A program made the position numbers and the translations under genes. DNA of 43,292 nt from contig JADCFX010000063.1 of the NCBI GenBank assembly GCA_020249285.1, forward strand, positions 1-43,292. Direction: 5' to 3'. Source of the DNA: Roseomonas sp. (GTDB lineage: Bacteria; Pseudomonadota; Alphaproteobacteria; Acetobacterales; Acetobacteraceae). The notes below the pieces were generated by a model. The model saw nothing but the letters and a program-made list of their open reading frames with translations, had not been told where the DNA came from and ran no database searches. Of the stretch, positions 8,161-16,644 are shown in pieces (positions within the stretch are counted from its first letter, which is position 1; the number at the start of each line of letters is the position of its first letter).

Positions 8161-9765
8161 TTATGCCGCGATCAAATCAGCGGCTTTTTCGGCGATCATA
8201 TTGGTGGCGGCATAGGTATTGCCGGAAACCATGGTCGGCATGCAGGAAGCATCCGCCACGCGCAGCCCCTCAAGCCCGATCACCTTCATGGAGGCAGGAT
8301 CAACCACCGCCATGGGATCAATCCCCATCTTGCAGGAACCGATCGGGTGATAGGTGGTGGAACCCGTGGCGCGCGCATGGGCCAGCCATTCATCATCGGT
8401 CTGCACTGATGGCCCTGGAAAATTCTCGGCAATCACGTAATCCGCCAAGGGGCGCGTCTGCAGCAATTGCCGCATGTATTTCATCGCCGCCACCAAGGCA
8501 TCGCGGTCCATTTGCGCTTGCAGGTAATTCGGCTGGATTTCCGGCTTCGCGCGCGGGTCCGCCGATAGCGCCTTCAGCCAACCCTTACTTTCGGGGCGGA
8601 GCTGCGAACAGCCAAGCGTCATGCCCGCCTTGGTATCCAAATCCGTCACGCCATAGAGGCCGGTCGGATAGCTGGCCGGGGCGAAGTAAAGCTGCATATC
8701 GGGCGTCGCCAACCCCTCACGCGTTTTCATATAGCCGCCGGCATGGCTTGGGCTTGCCGTCAGCAAGCCCTTGCGTGTGAAGGCATAGCGCAGCACCTCA
8801 ATCGCCAAGCGCACACCGCGCGAACGTTCATTGAGCGAACCCGCGCCTTTCACCAAAGCGGAAACCCGGGTCGCGTAATGGTCGCGCAGATTCTTGCCCA
8901 CACCTGGCAGCGCATGGACAACATCAACGCCAATATCGGCAAGCCATTCCGGATCACCCACACCGGAAATTTGCAGCAATTGCGGCGTATTGATCGCGCC
9001 ACCGGAAAGGATCACATCGCGCCGCGCACGAATGGTGATGGGGGCGCTGCCTTCCTGCGCATAGCGAATGCCAACCGCGCGCTTGCCTTCAAAGACAATC
9101 GCCTCCGCCAGCGCGCGCTGGATCAGCTTCAGATTGGGGCGTGACAGGGCAGGGCGGAGGTAGGCATCAACCGGGCTCCAGCGTCGGCCACCGCGCATCA
9201 TTTGCTGATACAGAAAAGTGCCTTCCTGATTGCCGGAATTGTAGTCAGGCGTCCGGCGCAGGCCGAGTGCTTCATTGGCGGCGATATAGGCTTCCGACAA
9301 TTCATGCGGGTCGCGCTGGTCTTCGATGGAAAGCGGGCCGGAATCGCCGCGCACGGAGGGGTCTCCGCCACCATTGCCGCGCGTCTCGGCGCGCTTGAAA
9401 TAGGGCAGCACATCATCCCAGGACCAACCGCGGCACCCAAGCTGTGCCCACATGTCGTAATCGGCGGATTGGCCGCGCACATAAAGATGGCCATTGATGG
9501 AACCTGAACCGCCCAAAACCTTGCCGCGTGGGAAAGGGATTTTGCGATTATTGATGTAGGGGCCGGGCGCGGTTTCATAACCCCAATTCAGCTTCGGATT
9601 ATAGACAGTTTTGTTGAAGCCGGCAGGGATTTTGATGAAGATGTTATTGTCCTTGCCGCCAGCTTCCAGGATGGCAACGCTGTGTTTGCCCGAAGCGCTC
9701 AGCCGATTGGCGAGCACGCAACCTGCTGCACCGGCGCCAACAATCACATAGTCGAATTCTTCCAT
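8161..9765 (-). CDS. GMC family oxidoreductase (choline dehydrogenase-like)
   Basis: This 534-residue FAD-dependent glucose-methanol-choline oxidoreductase begins with DYVIVGAGAAGCVLANRLS, with the GxGxxG FAD motif at residues 10-15 and acidic Glu34 for the ribose. The GMC signature FPRGKVLGGSGSINGHLYVRG follows. Near the C-terminus the catalytic His473 (in YHPIGSCKMG) and Asn516 (in GNTYAATNMIAE) are present. There is no signal peptide, so it is cytoplasmic. Substrates in this family range from choline to PEG and other alcohols; an SDR follows immediately. The ATG at 9765 has GAGGAAAGG upstream. Confidence 0.9.
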   Translation of the reverse strand: MEEFDYVIVGAGAAGCVLANRLSASGKHSVAILEAGGKDNNIFIKIPAGFNKTVYNPKLNWGYETAPGPYINNRKIPFPRGKVLGGSGSINGHLYVRGQSADYDMWAQLGCRGWSWDDVLPYFKRAETRGNGGGDPSVRGDSGPLSIEDQRDPHELSEAYIAANEALGLRRTPDYNSGNQEGTFLYQQMMRGGRRWSPVDAYLRPALSRPNLKLIQRALAEAIVFEGKRAVGIRYAQEGSAPITIRARRDVILSGGAINTPQLLQISGVGDPEWLADIGVDVVHALPGVGKNLRDHYATRVSALVKGAGSLNERSRGVRLAIEVLRYAFTRKGLLTASPSHAGGYMKTREGLATPDMQLYFAPASYPTGLYGVTDLDTKAGMTLGCSQLRPESKGWLKALSADPRAKPEIQPNYLQAQMDRDALVAAMKYMRQLLQTRPLADYVIAENFPGPSVQTDDEWLAHARATGSTTYHPIGSCKMGIDPMAVVDPASMKVIGLEGLRVADASCMPTMVSGNTYAATNMIAEKAADLIAA

Positions 9766-9825
9766 GAACCTTTCCTCTTCAAGCTTTTCAGAAAGGCTAG
9801 GCCGAGCATCGCCGCGGGGGAAGGG

Positions 9826-10002
9826 CTAATCCTCGGTTTCTTCGGGCGTCACGCTGGCCGGAATTGCATAGGCCTCCGTCATCCAGCGACCCAAATCCAC
9901 CTGCCGGCAGCGATCGGAACAAAAGGGGCGCTGATCGGGCGCCGGGGCGCGGCCACAGACTGGGCAGCGCGCGCGGCGCGGTTGTTTTTCGGCATCAGTC
10001 AC
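9826..10002 (-). CDS. yacG: DNA gyrase inhibitor YacG
   Basis: This 58-residue zinc-ribbon protein has CPVCGR followed by FCSDRCRQVDLGRWM, the four-cysteine signature of YacG. In E. coli YacG binds GyrB and blocks its DNA binding. The GTG at 10002 gives the usual length and overlaps the end of the RNase E/G gene by 8 bp. A longer in-frame start at 10059 lies well inside that gene and is unlikely. The infA-maf-RNase E/G-yacG order is common in alphaproteobacteria. The N-terminal segment before the zinc ribbon is short. Confidence 0.9.
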   Translation of the reverse strand: MTDAEKQPRRARCPVCGRAPAPDQRPFCSDRCRQVDLGRWMTEAYAIPASVTPEETED

Positions 10003-11122
10003 GCGACACCTCGCGGAGTTGGGGTGGGCCTTGCGCCGCGCTCTGCAATTCCAACGCATGGCCGGTAAGCGCGGCGTATTCTTCCAAAGCGCCGGGCAGG
10101 TCGCGCAAGGCGCTGATCACCTCTGGCCGCGCTTCCAGCATCAGACGTTGAGCGGGGCACGCCGCCGCATCGCGTACTGCCTGACGTAAGGCCGCCAAGC
10201 CTTCCGCCAAGGGCGAGAGCAGTGCTTCGGCCAAGGGTGGGTGGATGCGGTCGCGCACCATTTCAAACAACCCGAGCCCGGTCAGCCCCACCAGCCGCGC
10301 CAGCCTATCCGGCGCCAGCGCGGCGCGGAGCGGTTCAAGTAGGGTCTGGCGGCGCTTGGGCGAAAGCCCCGCCACATCCAGTAAAATGGCGCCTGAAAGG
10401 TTACGCAACCTGATCTGCCGCGCGATTTCCGGCAGCGCCGCTTCATTGAAGCGCGCCAAGCCATCACCAGCGCCGCCGCTATCCACATCAAGCGCCGTCA
10501 GCGCGCGCGTGGTCTGGATGTGCAGCACACCGCCGCCCGGCAAAGGCACGGCGCTTTCGGATAAGGCGGCGAATTCACCCTCAATCTCCTCGTCGAACAC
10601 CGTGCCATGCTGGGCCTGCACCCGATCCCCCAGCGCCGCGCGCAGCCGCGCCACCAAACCCGCGCCGGCCACGCGCAGCACGGCCTCCGGAAAGCGCGCG
10701 GCAAGGCGAAGGGCTGCACACGGCCCGCGCGCCACCAGCCGCGGCGCGCCCGCAGGTGCGGCGGCAACCAGCGCGGTTTCGGCATCTGTCAACACAGCGG
10801 AAAGCCTTGGCCCCTTGCCGGCCTGCGCGGCGCGCGTCACGCGCAGCCCCAAAATTTGCCCTTCCTGCACCGCCTGTTTGATTGGCTGGCGCGGTGCGCT
10901 GGCGGCGCTTTCGGGCAGGAAGCCGGTTTCATTGCCTGCCAGCGCCACAAAGGCGCCGGACATGGAAGCCGAGATCGCCACCACGCGCCCGCGCTGCAAA
11001 TCCCCAACGCCATCAGGCCGCGCCGGGCGTTCCACCCAGGCTTCGGTCAACACGCCACCACGGAGCAGCGCGGTCCGCACCTCGCCGGGGGAGGCTTCCA
11101 CCAGGATCAGGGCTTCAGCCAC
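9995..11122 (-). CDS. rng: Ribonuclease E/G family protein, short form
   Basis: This 375-residue protein matches the catalytic core of RNase E/G, which cleaves single-stranded AU-rich RNA during rRNA and mRNA processing. An S1-like region lies near residues 36-100. The DNase I-like region holds the catalytic aspartates in ALTALDVDSG (Asp212/214) and in GAILLDVAGL (Asp249). It is shorter than E. coli RNase G and lacks the CPxCxGxG zinc link that holds RNase E dimers together. It has no C-terminal degradosome scaffold. The start is a GTG with GAGGG upstream, overlapping maf by 16 bp. A second full-length RNase E probably exists elsewhere in the genome. Confidence 0.83.
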   Translation of the reverse strand: MAEALILVEASPGEVRTALLRGGVLTEAWVERPARPDGVGDLQRGRVVAISASMSGAFVALAGNETGFLPESAASAPRQPIKQAVQEGQILGLRVTRAAQAGKGPRLSAVLTDAETALVAAAPAGAPRLVARGPCAALRLAARFPEAVLRVAGAGLVARLRAALGDRVQAQHGTVFDEEIEGEFAALSESAVPLPGGGVLHIQTTRALTALDVDSGGAGDGLARFNEAALPEIARQIRLRNLSGAILLDVAGLSPKRRQTLLEPLRAALAPDRLARLVGLTGLGLFEMVRDRIHPPLAEALLSPLAEGLAALRQAVRDAAACPAQRLMLEARPEVISALRDLPGALEEYAALTGHALELQSAAQGPPQLREVSRD

Positions 11123-11694
11123 CCGATCCCTCGCAGCATTTGCGCGGTTTCAAACAAGGGCAGGCCGACCACATTGGAATGGCTGCCCGAGATGAAGCGC
11201 GTGAAAGCCTCGGCCCGGCCCTGAATGGCATAGGCGCCGGCCTTACCCTGCCATTCGCCGGAAGCGATGTAATCTTCCATCTGCGCTTCGGTCAGGCGTT
11301 GGAAGGTGACATTGGTTTCGACAAGGCGCTGAAGGCGCCGCCCATCAGGGAGTGCCAGCACCACGCCCGTGGTCACGCAATGCCGCCGGCCGGAAAGAAG
11401 CTTCAGGCAGAAACGCGCGTCAGCCTCGGTTTCCCCCTTGGGCAGGATGCGCCGGCCAACGCCGACCACCGTATCGGCTGCCAGCACCAACGCGCCTTCG
11501 GCCAAGGGCAGCGCCGCTTCAGCCTTGGCGCGCGAAAGCCTGGCCGCCAAGGCGCGCGGCTGTTCGGCCTTCAAGGGCGTTTCATCGATATCGGTCGAGA
11601 TCACGCGCGCAGGCGTAATGCCGAGCCGCGCCAGCAAATCCAGGCGGCGGGGGCTGGCGCTCGCCAATACCAGCGGCAAGCGCGCGACATCCAT
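11107..11694 (-). CDS. maf: Maf family nucleotide pyrophosphatase
   Basis: This 195-residue protein belongs to the Maf/Ham1-like house-cleaning pyrophosphatases, which hydrolyse non-canonical nucleoside triphosphates (dTTP/UTP or m7GTP, depending on subgroup). The N-terminal SASPRR motif at 12-17, the DIDETPLK segment and the catalytic aspartate Asp74 in LAADTVV are visible, as is the conserved AGAYAIQGRAEAF near the C-terminus. It starts at an ATG 10 bp after infA and runs 16 bp into the RNase E/G gene. The GAYAIQG motif favours the YhdE (dTTP/UTP) subgroup over YceF; this is a family-based inference. Confidence 0.92.
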   Translation of the reverse strand: MDVARLPLVLASASPRRLDLLARLGITPARVISTDIDETPLKAEQPRALAARLSRAKAEAALPLAEGALVLAADTVVGVGRRILPKGETEADARFCLKLLSGRRHCVTTGVVLALPDGRRLQRLVETNVTFQRLTEAQMEDYIASGEWQGKAGAYAIQGRAEAFTRFISGSHSNVVGLPLFETAQMLRGIGWLKP

Positions 11695-11704
11695 ATGCGC
11701 TGCG

Positions 11705-11923
11705 TTACTTGAAGCGGAAGGTGATGCGGCCCTTGGTCAGATCATAGGGCGTCATTTCAACATTGACGCGGTCACCAGCCAGCACGCGGATGCGGTTCTT
11801 GCGCATCTTCCCGCTGGTATGCGCCAGGACCATGTGCTCATTATCCAGTTTCACGCGGAACATGGCGTTGGGCAGAAGCTCCATCACCTCTCCGCTGAAC
11901 TCCATCATATCTTCTTTGGGCAT
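11705..11923 (-). CDS. infA: Translation initiation factor IF-1
   Basis: This 72-residue OB-fold protein is a standard IF-1, with [20 protein letters not shown] and [22 protein letters not shown]-1 binds the ribosomal A site with IF-2 and IF-3 during initiation. The ATG at 11923 has GAGG five bases upstream. It is the first gene of the minus-strand infA-maf-RNase E/G-yacG set. The 121 bp upstream to the CoA-transferase gene should contain its promoter, but I see no convincing -35/-10 pair. Confidence 0.97.
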   Translation of the reverse strand: MPKEDMMEFSGEVMELLPNAMFRVKLDNEHMVLAHTSGKMRKNRIRVLAGDRVNVEMTPYDLTKGRITFRFK

Positions 11924-12044
11924 CGGGCCTCAATGGTAGGGCGCGCGGGGCGCCAGGGTTTAAGATTGCGGCGCAAAATGATCCCATGCCCCCGCCGGGT
12001 CAAGCGCGATCCCGGCGCGGGCAGCAATTCCGGCGGGAAACGCC

Positions 12045-12692
12045 CTATTTCGCAAGCGCCACCGTGTAATCGGCTTCAGTCTTTTCGCGCATTTCGGCTT
12101 CCGTCACGCCGGGGGCGAGTTCCACCAGCTTCATGGCGGCCGGGCCGCGCCGGGCGATTTCAAACACGCCGAGATCGGTGATCACCATATCCACCACGCG
12201 GCTGCCGGTCAGCGGCAGGGCGCATTGCTTGAGCAGTTTGGTCTTGCCGCCGGCGGTGTGTTCCATCAGCACAATCACGCGCTTGACGCCGGCGACCAGA
12301 TCCATGGCGCCGCCCATGCCCTTCACCATCTTGCCCGGGATCATCCAATTGGCGAGGTCGCCATTTTCGGCCACCTGCAAGGCGCCCAGGATGGAAAGGT
12401 CAATATGCCCGCCGCGGATCATGCCGAAGGATTGCGCGGAATCGAAAAAGGAACTGGTCGGCAACTGCGTAATCGTCTGCTTGCCGGCATTGATCAGATC
12501 AGCATCTTCTTCGCCTTCATAGGGGAAGGGGCCAAGGCCCAGCATGCCGTTTTCGCTTTGCAATTGCACATTAAAGCCGGCGGGGACGTGATTGGCCACC
12601 AGCGTTGGGATGCCGATCCCAAGGTTCACATAGAAGCCATCTTCCAATTCGCGCGCCGCACGAGCGGCCATTTCATCGCGGTTCCAGGCCAT
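12045..12692 (-). CDS. scoB: 3-oxoacid CoA-transferase subunit B
   Basis: This 215-residue protein is the beta subunit of a class I CoA-transferase of the succinyl-CoA:3-ketoacid type. It carries the catalytic glutamate in [11 protein letters not shown] (Glu47) and the conserved [13 protein letters not shown] near the start. The enzyme moves CoA from succinyl-CoA to acetoacetate, allowing ketone-body or PHB-derived acetoacetate to be used. The ATG at 12692 has AGGAG eight bases upstream, and subunit A ends 11 bp before it on the same strand. Exact acceptor specificity cannot be fixed from sequence. Confidence 0.92.
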   Translation of the reverse strand: MAWNRDEMAARAARELEDGFYVNLGIGIPTLVANHVPAGFNVQLQSENGMLGLGPFPYEGEEDADLINAGKQTITQLPTSSFFDSAQSFGMIRGGHIDLSILGALQVAENGDLANWMIPGKMVKGMGGAMDLVAGVKRVIVLMEHTAGGKTKLLKQCALPLTGSRVVDMVITDLGVFEIARRGPAAMKLVELAPGVTEAEMREKTEADYTVALAK

Positions 12693-12703
12693 GGTTTTTC
12701 TCC

Positions 12704-13441
12704 TTATCCCTGGGAATCAGCGCCGGCCGCAGCGGCAGGCGCGTGCTTGCGGACAGTGCGCTGTTCAATGCGCTTTTCGTAGCCAGTCGGGCAGGTGATC
12801 ATGCGCTTCACAAAAATGCCCGGCGTGTGGATATGGTCCGCGTCAATCTCTCCGGGGCGGACCAGATGTTCCACCTGGGCTACCGTGACGCGCGCCGCGG
12901 TTGCCATCATCGGGTTAAAGTTCCGCGCCGTCTTGCGATAGACCAGATTGCCTTCATGATCGCCCATATAGGCGTGGATGATGGCAAGGTCGGCGACAAT
13001 GCCGCGTTCCATCACATAGGTCTCACCATCAAAGTCGCGGGTTTCCTTGCCCTTGGCGACTTCCGTGCCGACGCCGGTTTTGGTGAAAAAGGCGGGGATG
13101 CCAGCACCGCCAGCGCGGATGCGCTCGGCCAAAGTGCCTTGTGGGTTGAATTCAATTTCAAGCTCACCGGCCAAATATTGCCGGGCGAATTCAGCGTTCT
13201 CGCCAACATAGCTTGAGATCATTTTGCGGATCTGGCGGGTTTTGAGCAGCAGGCCCAAACCGGCGTCATCCACCCCGGCATTATTGGACACCACGGTCAG
13301 GTCCTTCACGCCGGAATCGCGGATGGCTTCGATCAACAGGGTGGGGATGCCCGAAAGCCCGAAGCCGCCGGAATGGATCACCATGCCATCGCGCAACAGG
13401 CCGGAAAGTGCCGCCTTGGCATCCAGATAGATTTTCTTCAT
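12704..13441 (-). CDS. scoA: 3-oxoacid CoA-transferase subunit A
   Basis: This 245-residue protein is the alpha subunit partner of the CoA-transferase encoded just downstream. It shows the glycine-rich [18 protein letters not shown] near the N-terminus and [20 protein letters not shown] later, both typical of SCOT-type alpha subunits. I chose the ATG at 13441, giving [12 protein letters not shown], with AAGG three bases upstream. The frame is open to a TTG at 13456, which is less likely. The gene is divergent from mutL with about 105 bp between them, which must hold both promoters. Confidence 0.92.
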   Translation of the reverse strand: MKKIYLDAKAALSGLLRDGMVIHSGGFGLSGIPTLLIEAIRDSGVKDLTVVSNNAGVDDAGLGLLLKTRQIRKMISSYVGENAEFARQYLAGELEIEFNPQGTLAERIRAGGAGIPAFFTKTGVGTEVAKGKETRDFDGETYVMERGIVADLAIIHAYMGDHEGNLVYRKTARNFNPMMATAARVTVAQVEHLVRPGEIDADHIHTPGIFVKRMITCPTGYEKRIEQRTVRKHAPAAAAGADSQG

Positions 13442-13546
13442 GGGCCTTGTCCCCAATGCTTGCCGTTCTGGGAGGTGTGTCTACCGGCTGTTTTGCGTTG
13501 CGGGAAGTGCTGGCGCGGCGAATCGCGGGCCATGTTATAAGGGAGC

Positions 13547-15322
13547 ATGTCTGCCGCCCCTATCATGGCCCTGCGCCCGGCCATCCGCCTGCTGTCGGAA
13601 ACCACCGCGAACCGCATCGCGGCGGGTGAGGTGGTGGAACGCCCGGCGGCCGCGCTCAAGGAAATTGTCGAAAACGCCTTGGATGCCGGGGCCAGGCGCA
13701 TCGCCGTGACGCTGGAAGGCGGTGGGATGGACCGCATTCTGGTAGAAGATGACGGCATTGGCATGTGGCCGGATGATCTTGCGCTGGCCGTGGAACGCCA
13801 CGCCACGTCCAAATTGCCGGAAGAAGCGACCCTGTTTCGCATCGCGACCCTGGGTTTTCGGGGGGAAGCTTTGCCTTCCATCGGCGCGGTGGCGCGGCTT
13901 TCCATCACGTCTTGCCCGCGCGACGGCGCGGCGCATCGGATCAATGTGGAGGGCGGGCTGAAGGGGGATGTGGCGCCGGCCTCGGGCGCCCCCGGCACGC
14001 GGGTTGAGGTCCGGGATTTGTTCTTCGCCACCCCGGCGCGGCGGAAATTCCTAAAGCATCCCCGCACGGAAGCAGAGCACGCGGTGGAGGCAGTGCGCCG
14101 CCTGGCGCTGGCCTGGCCGGAAGTGGCGTTTCGCGTGGAAAGCGATGGGCGGGAAGTGCTTTCCCTACCCGCCGCCGATCAGGAAGGGCGTATCCGGCAA
14201 GTGCTGGGGCCAGATTTCGCCGCCGCCGCCGTGCCGGTGGAAGCGGTTTCCGAAAAGCTTGATATCAGCGGCCTGGCCGCCCTGCCGACGCATCACCGCC
14301 CGACCACACTCGGCCAGCATTTGGTGGTGAATCGCCGCCCAGTGCGCGACCCTTTGCTGCGCGTGGCCTTGCGCGTGGCGTATCGCGATATCATCCCGGC
14401 GGGGCGCCACCCGGCGGCGGCGCTATTCCTGCAAGTGCCGCCGGAATCCGTGGATGTGAATGTGCATCCGATGAAAACGGAACTGCGCTTCCGTGATGGG
14501 GAGGCTGTGCGGGGTGCCTTGATATCCGCGCTCCGCAAATCGCTCGCGATTGGTGCCGGGACGGTGGTGGCAGTGCCTTCCCTAGCCGGCGCCGCGCCGG
14601 TTGCGGGCTTCAGCGAAGCCCTGCCCGTTCTGCCCCAATTTATGCCGCGCCCGGCAGGGCTGCCGCAGCCGCGCCTGCCCTTGGGTTTCCGCCCGCCCAG
14701 CCTGCCGCCGCCACCTGCGCCGGAGCCCATTGATGCCGCGCATCCCTTGGGCCGCGCCGTGGCGCAGCTTCTGGAGACTTACATCGTGGCCGAAGCCGCT
14801 GATGGTTCCCTGGTGCTGGTGGACCAGCACGCCGCGCATGAACGCCTGACGCATGAGGCGCTGACCGCGCAGCTCCGCGAAGGCAGCGTGCGCGCCCAGC
14901 CATCGCTGGTGCCGGCGGTGGTGGATATGCCGCCCGCCGATGCCGCGCGGCTTTTGGGGGCGGCGGATGCGCTGGCGCGCTTGGGCCTGGAAATCGAGGG
15001 CTTCGGCGCTGGCGCGGTATTGGTGCGGAGCCTGCCGGCCTTGCTCGGCGCTGCTGATCCCGCGCCGCTGCTCCGCGATATGGCGGAAGAATTGGCCGAG
15101 GATGCGGAAAGCACCGCCTTGGACCGCAAGCTGGATGCGGCGATTGCCAGGCTTGCCTGCCATGGCAGCATTCGCGCCGGGCGGCGGATGAATGCTGCCG
15201 AGATGGATGCGCTACTGCGCCAGATGGAAGCGACACCCCGCGCCGCGACGTGTAGCCATGGGCGGCCTACGGTGCTGAAGCTGGATCGCGCGGCGTTGGA
15301 GCGGATGTTTGGGCGGCGGTAA
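13547..15322 (+). CDS. mutL: DNA mismatch repair endonuclease MutL
   Basis: This 591-residue protein couples MutS mismatch recognition to strand incision. The N-terminal GHKL ATPase has ANRIAAGEVVERPAAALKE with the ATP-hydrolysis Glu, NALDAGA, DDGIGM and GFRGEAL. A proline-rich linker spans roughly residues 350-400. The C-terminal domain carries the metal-binding endonuclease motif DQHAAHERLTHE (from Asp426) and CSHGRP (near residue 569), so it is the nicking type found in bacteria without MutH. The ATG at 13547 has AAGGGAG directly upstream; another ATG at 13565 is possible. A TTATAA at 13535-13540 is a candidate -10 element. Confidence 0.95.
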   Translation: MSAAPIMALRPAIRLLSETTANRIAAGEVVERPAAALKEIVENALDAGARRIAVTLEGGGMDRILVEDDGIGMWPDDLALAVERHATSKLPEEATLFRIATLGFRGEALPSIGAVARLSITSCPRDGAAHRINVEGGLKGDVAPASGAPGTRVEVRDLFFATPARRKFLKHPRTEAEHAVEAVRRLALAWPEVAFRVESDGREVLSLPAADQEGRIRQVLGPDFAAAAVPVEAVSEKLDISGLAALPTHHRPTTLGQHLVVNRRPVRDPLLRVALRVAYRDIIPAGRHPAAALFLQVPPESVDVNVHPMKTELRFRDGEAVRGALISALRKSLAIGAGTVVAVPSLAGAAPVAGFSEALPVLPQFMPRPAGLPQPRLPLGFRPPSLPPPPAPEPIDAAHPLGRAVAQLLETYIVAEAADGSLVLVDQHAAHERLTHEALTAQLREGSVRAQPSLVPAVVDMPPADAARLLGAADALARLGLEIEGFGAGAVLVRSLPALLGAADPAPLLRDMAEELAEDAESTALDRKLDAAIARLACHGSIRAGRRMNAAEMDALLRQMEATPRAATCSHGRPTVLKLDRAALERMFGRR

Positions 15323-15333
15323 GATTTAGGAAT

Positions 15334-15349
15334 AGTTTCACGTGAAACG
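15334..15349. other. parS: parS-like ParB-binding site
   Basis: The 14-bp perfect palindrome GTTTCACGTGAAAC at 15335-15348 matches the core of the bacterial parS consensus TGTTTCACGTGAAACA; only the two outermost bases differ (A and G here). It lies 12 bp after the mutL stop and before a terminator-like repeat, outside any gene. ParB loads at such sites as a CTP-dependent clamp and they act as chromosome centromeres, usually near oriC. No other full copy was found in the window. Confidence 0.82.
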
Positions 15350-15368
15350 CGCTTGGTGATTTTGGTCG

Positions 15369-15410
15369 CATTTTCCGAGCCGCCAAGCAAAGCTGCTTGG
15401 TTAGAAAATG
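15369..15410. terminator. Nested inverted repeat, bidirectional terminator candidate
   Basis: An inner perfect stem CCAAGCA (15383-15389) and TGCTTGG (15394-15400) with an AAGC loop is enclosed by an outer pair CATTTTC (15369-15375) and GAAAATG (15404-15410). The outer arms supply T-rich or A-rich flanks in either direction. It sits between the convergent mutL and ornithine cyclodeaminase-family genes and contains the TAA stop of the latter (15401-15403). Confidence 0.6.
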
Positions 15411-16339
15411 CTCCCCGCCCCATAAGCCAGCACCGCCGCTGCCAAATCCTCCCCGGCCCAGCCCACGGATTTGAAGGCGGTGATCTGATCGGCACTTTGC
15501 CGCCCGGGATGGGTGCCGCGGCAAAGCGCCGCCAAATCCGCCACCACATGCGCTTCCGTAATCGCGCCCTCCGCAATGGCCTGCACCACATCACCGGCTT
15601 CGGCGAGGCCCCCAGCCCGGGTATCCACCACAAGCAGGGCACGTTGAAGCGCAAGCGCATCGGCTTCGCGCATATCGGGCCGATAGGCGCCCACCAGATC
15701 AAGATGCACCCCGGGGCTCAGCGCCGCGCCTGGGATCAGGGGTTCGCTCGCCAGCGTGGCGGCGCTGATGATATCGGCGGCGGCGAAATCAGGCATGGCG
15801 ACGGGGCGCGCTGGCAGGCCATGGGCGGCAAGCTGCGCAGCCAGGCTCGCGGCATTGTCTCCCTTGCGCGACCAGATCGCGATATCTGTGATCGGAAAAC
15901 AGGCAGCATAAGCCTCCGCCAGGGCATGGGCGACCTTGCCGCTGCCCAGCAGCAACAGGCGGGAACTCTCTGGCCGGGCCAAATAGCGCGCGGCGAGAAG
16001 GCTGGCCGCCGCCGTGCGCCGATCCGTCAATTCCCCGCCATCCAGCATGGCGAGCGGCGCGCCGGTTGTTGCATCTGACAGCAAATAACTGGCATGCACC
16101 GCCGGCAGGCCGCGCCCATCATTGCCCGGCGCGACATGGACAATCTTCACCCCGTAATGCCCGCCGGCACGCCAAGCCGGCATCAGCAGCAGGGTGTTTT
16201 GCGCCCCCGCGCCATCCGCCCAGCCGTGGCGGTGCCGAAGCGGCGCTTCGCAGCCCTGCCGGAACATCTCGGCCAAGGCTTCGATCAGCCTGTCCCAGGG
16301 CAGCGCCGCCCGGATTGCTGCCTTGTCCATTTGCCGCAT
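15401..16339 (-). CDS. Ornithine cyclodeaminase / mu-crystallin family protein
   Basis: This 312-residue NAD(P)-dependent protein belongs to the ornithine cyclodeaminase/mu-crystallin family, whose members include ornithine cyclodeaminase, alanine dehydrogenase and ketimine reductases. Visible are YGVKIVHVAPGN, LDGGELTDRRTAAASLLAARYL and the dinucleotide-binding LLLLGSGKVAHALAEAY. The frame is open further upstream, but the ATG at 16339 has GGAGG seven bases before it and gives the usual N-terminus. Specificity cannot be read. It is divergent from the aap transporter genes, which could supply the amino acid substrate. Confidence 0.85.
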   Translation of the reverse strand: MRQMDKAAIRAALPWDRLIEALAEMFRQGCEAPLRHRHGWADGAGAQNTLLLMPAWRAGGHYGVKIVHVAPGNDGRGLPAVHASYLLSDATTGAPLAMLDGGELTDRRTAAASLLAARYLARPESSRLLLLGSGKVAHALAEAYAACFPITDIAIWSRKGDNAASLAAQLAAHGLPARPVAMPDFAAADIISAATLASEPLIPGAALSPGVHLDLVGAYRPDMREADALALQRALLVVDTRAGGLAEAGDVVQAIAEGAITEAHVVADLAALCRGTHPGRQSADQITAFKSVGWAGEDLAAAVLAYGAGSIF

Positions 16340-16644
16340 GAATCTGCCTCCACGAGTCCCTTGGCGCATGTGGCATTGCCCGGCAGCGAAGGGAAGCTTT
16401 GGCGCGGGAATTGCTAAACTTTGAGATGGGCTTACCCGCGCCCCACCGGAGAACCGCATTTGATCAAGCCATTAGCCGCCGAGCTTCCCTCGCCAAAGCA
16501 GACCAGTGCCCGCAGGTTGAAGGGCGGCGCTTGCGGGGATGGCCTGCTATCCGGTAACCCAGTGCCTAGCAAAGCGGCAGGCTTAATGTCGCTGCGGCGG
16601 CACCCCTCCCCAAGGGGCAGGCCAATGGTCAGGAGAGGCTCATA
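16340..16644. other. 305-bp intergenic region between the ornithine cyclodeaminase-family gene and aapQ
   Basis: This divergent gap must contain the promoters for both neighbouring genes, but I see no clear -35/-10 pair. No credible gene or remnant of a periplasmic binding-protein gene (aapJ), which normally precedes aapQ, can be recognised. AGGAG and AGAGG at 16631-16638 form the aapQ ribosome binding site. Confidence 0.6.
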
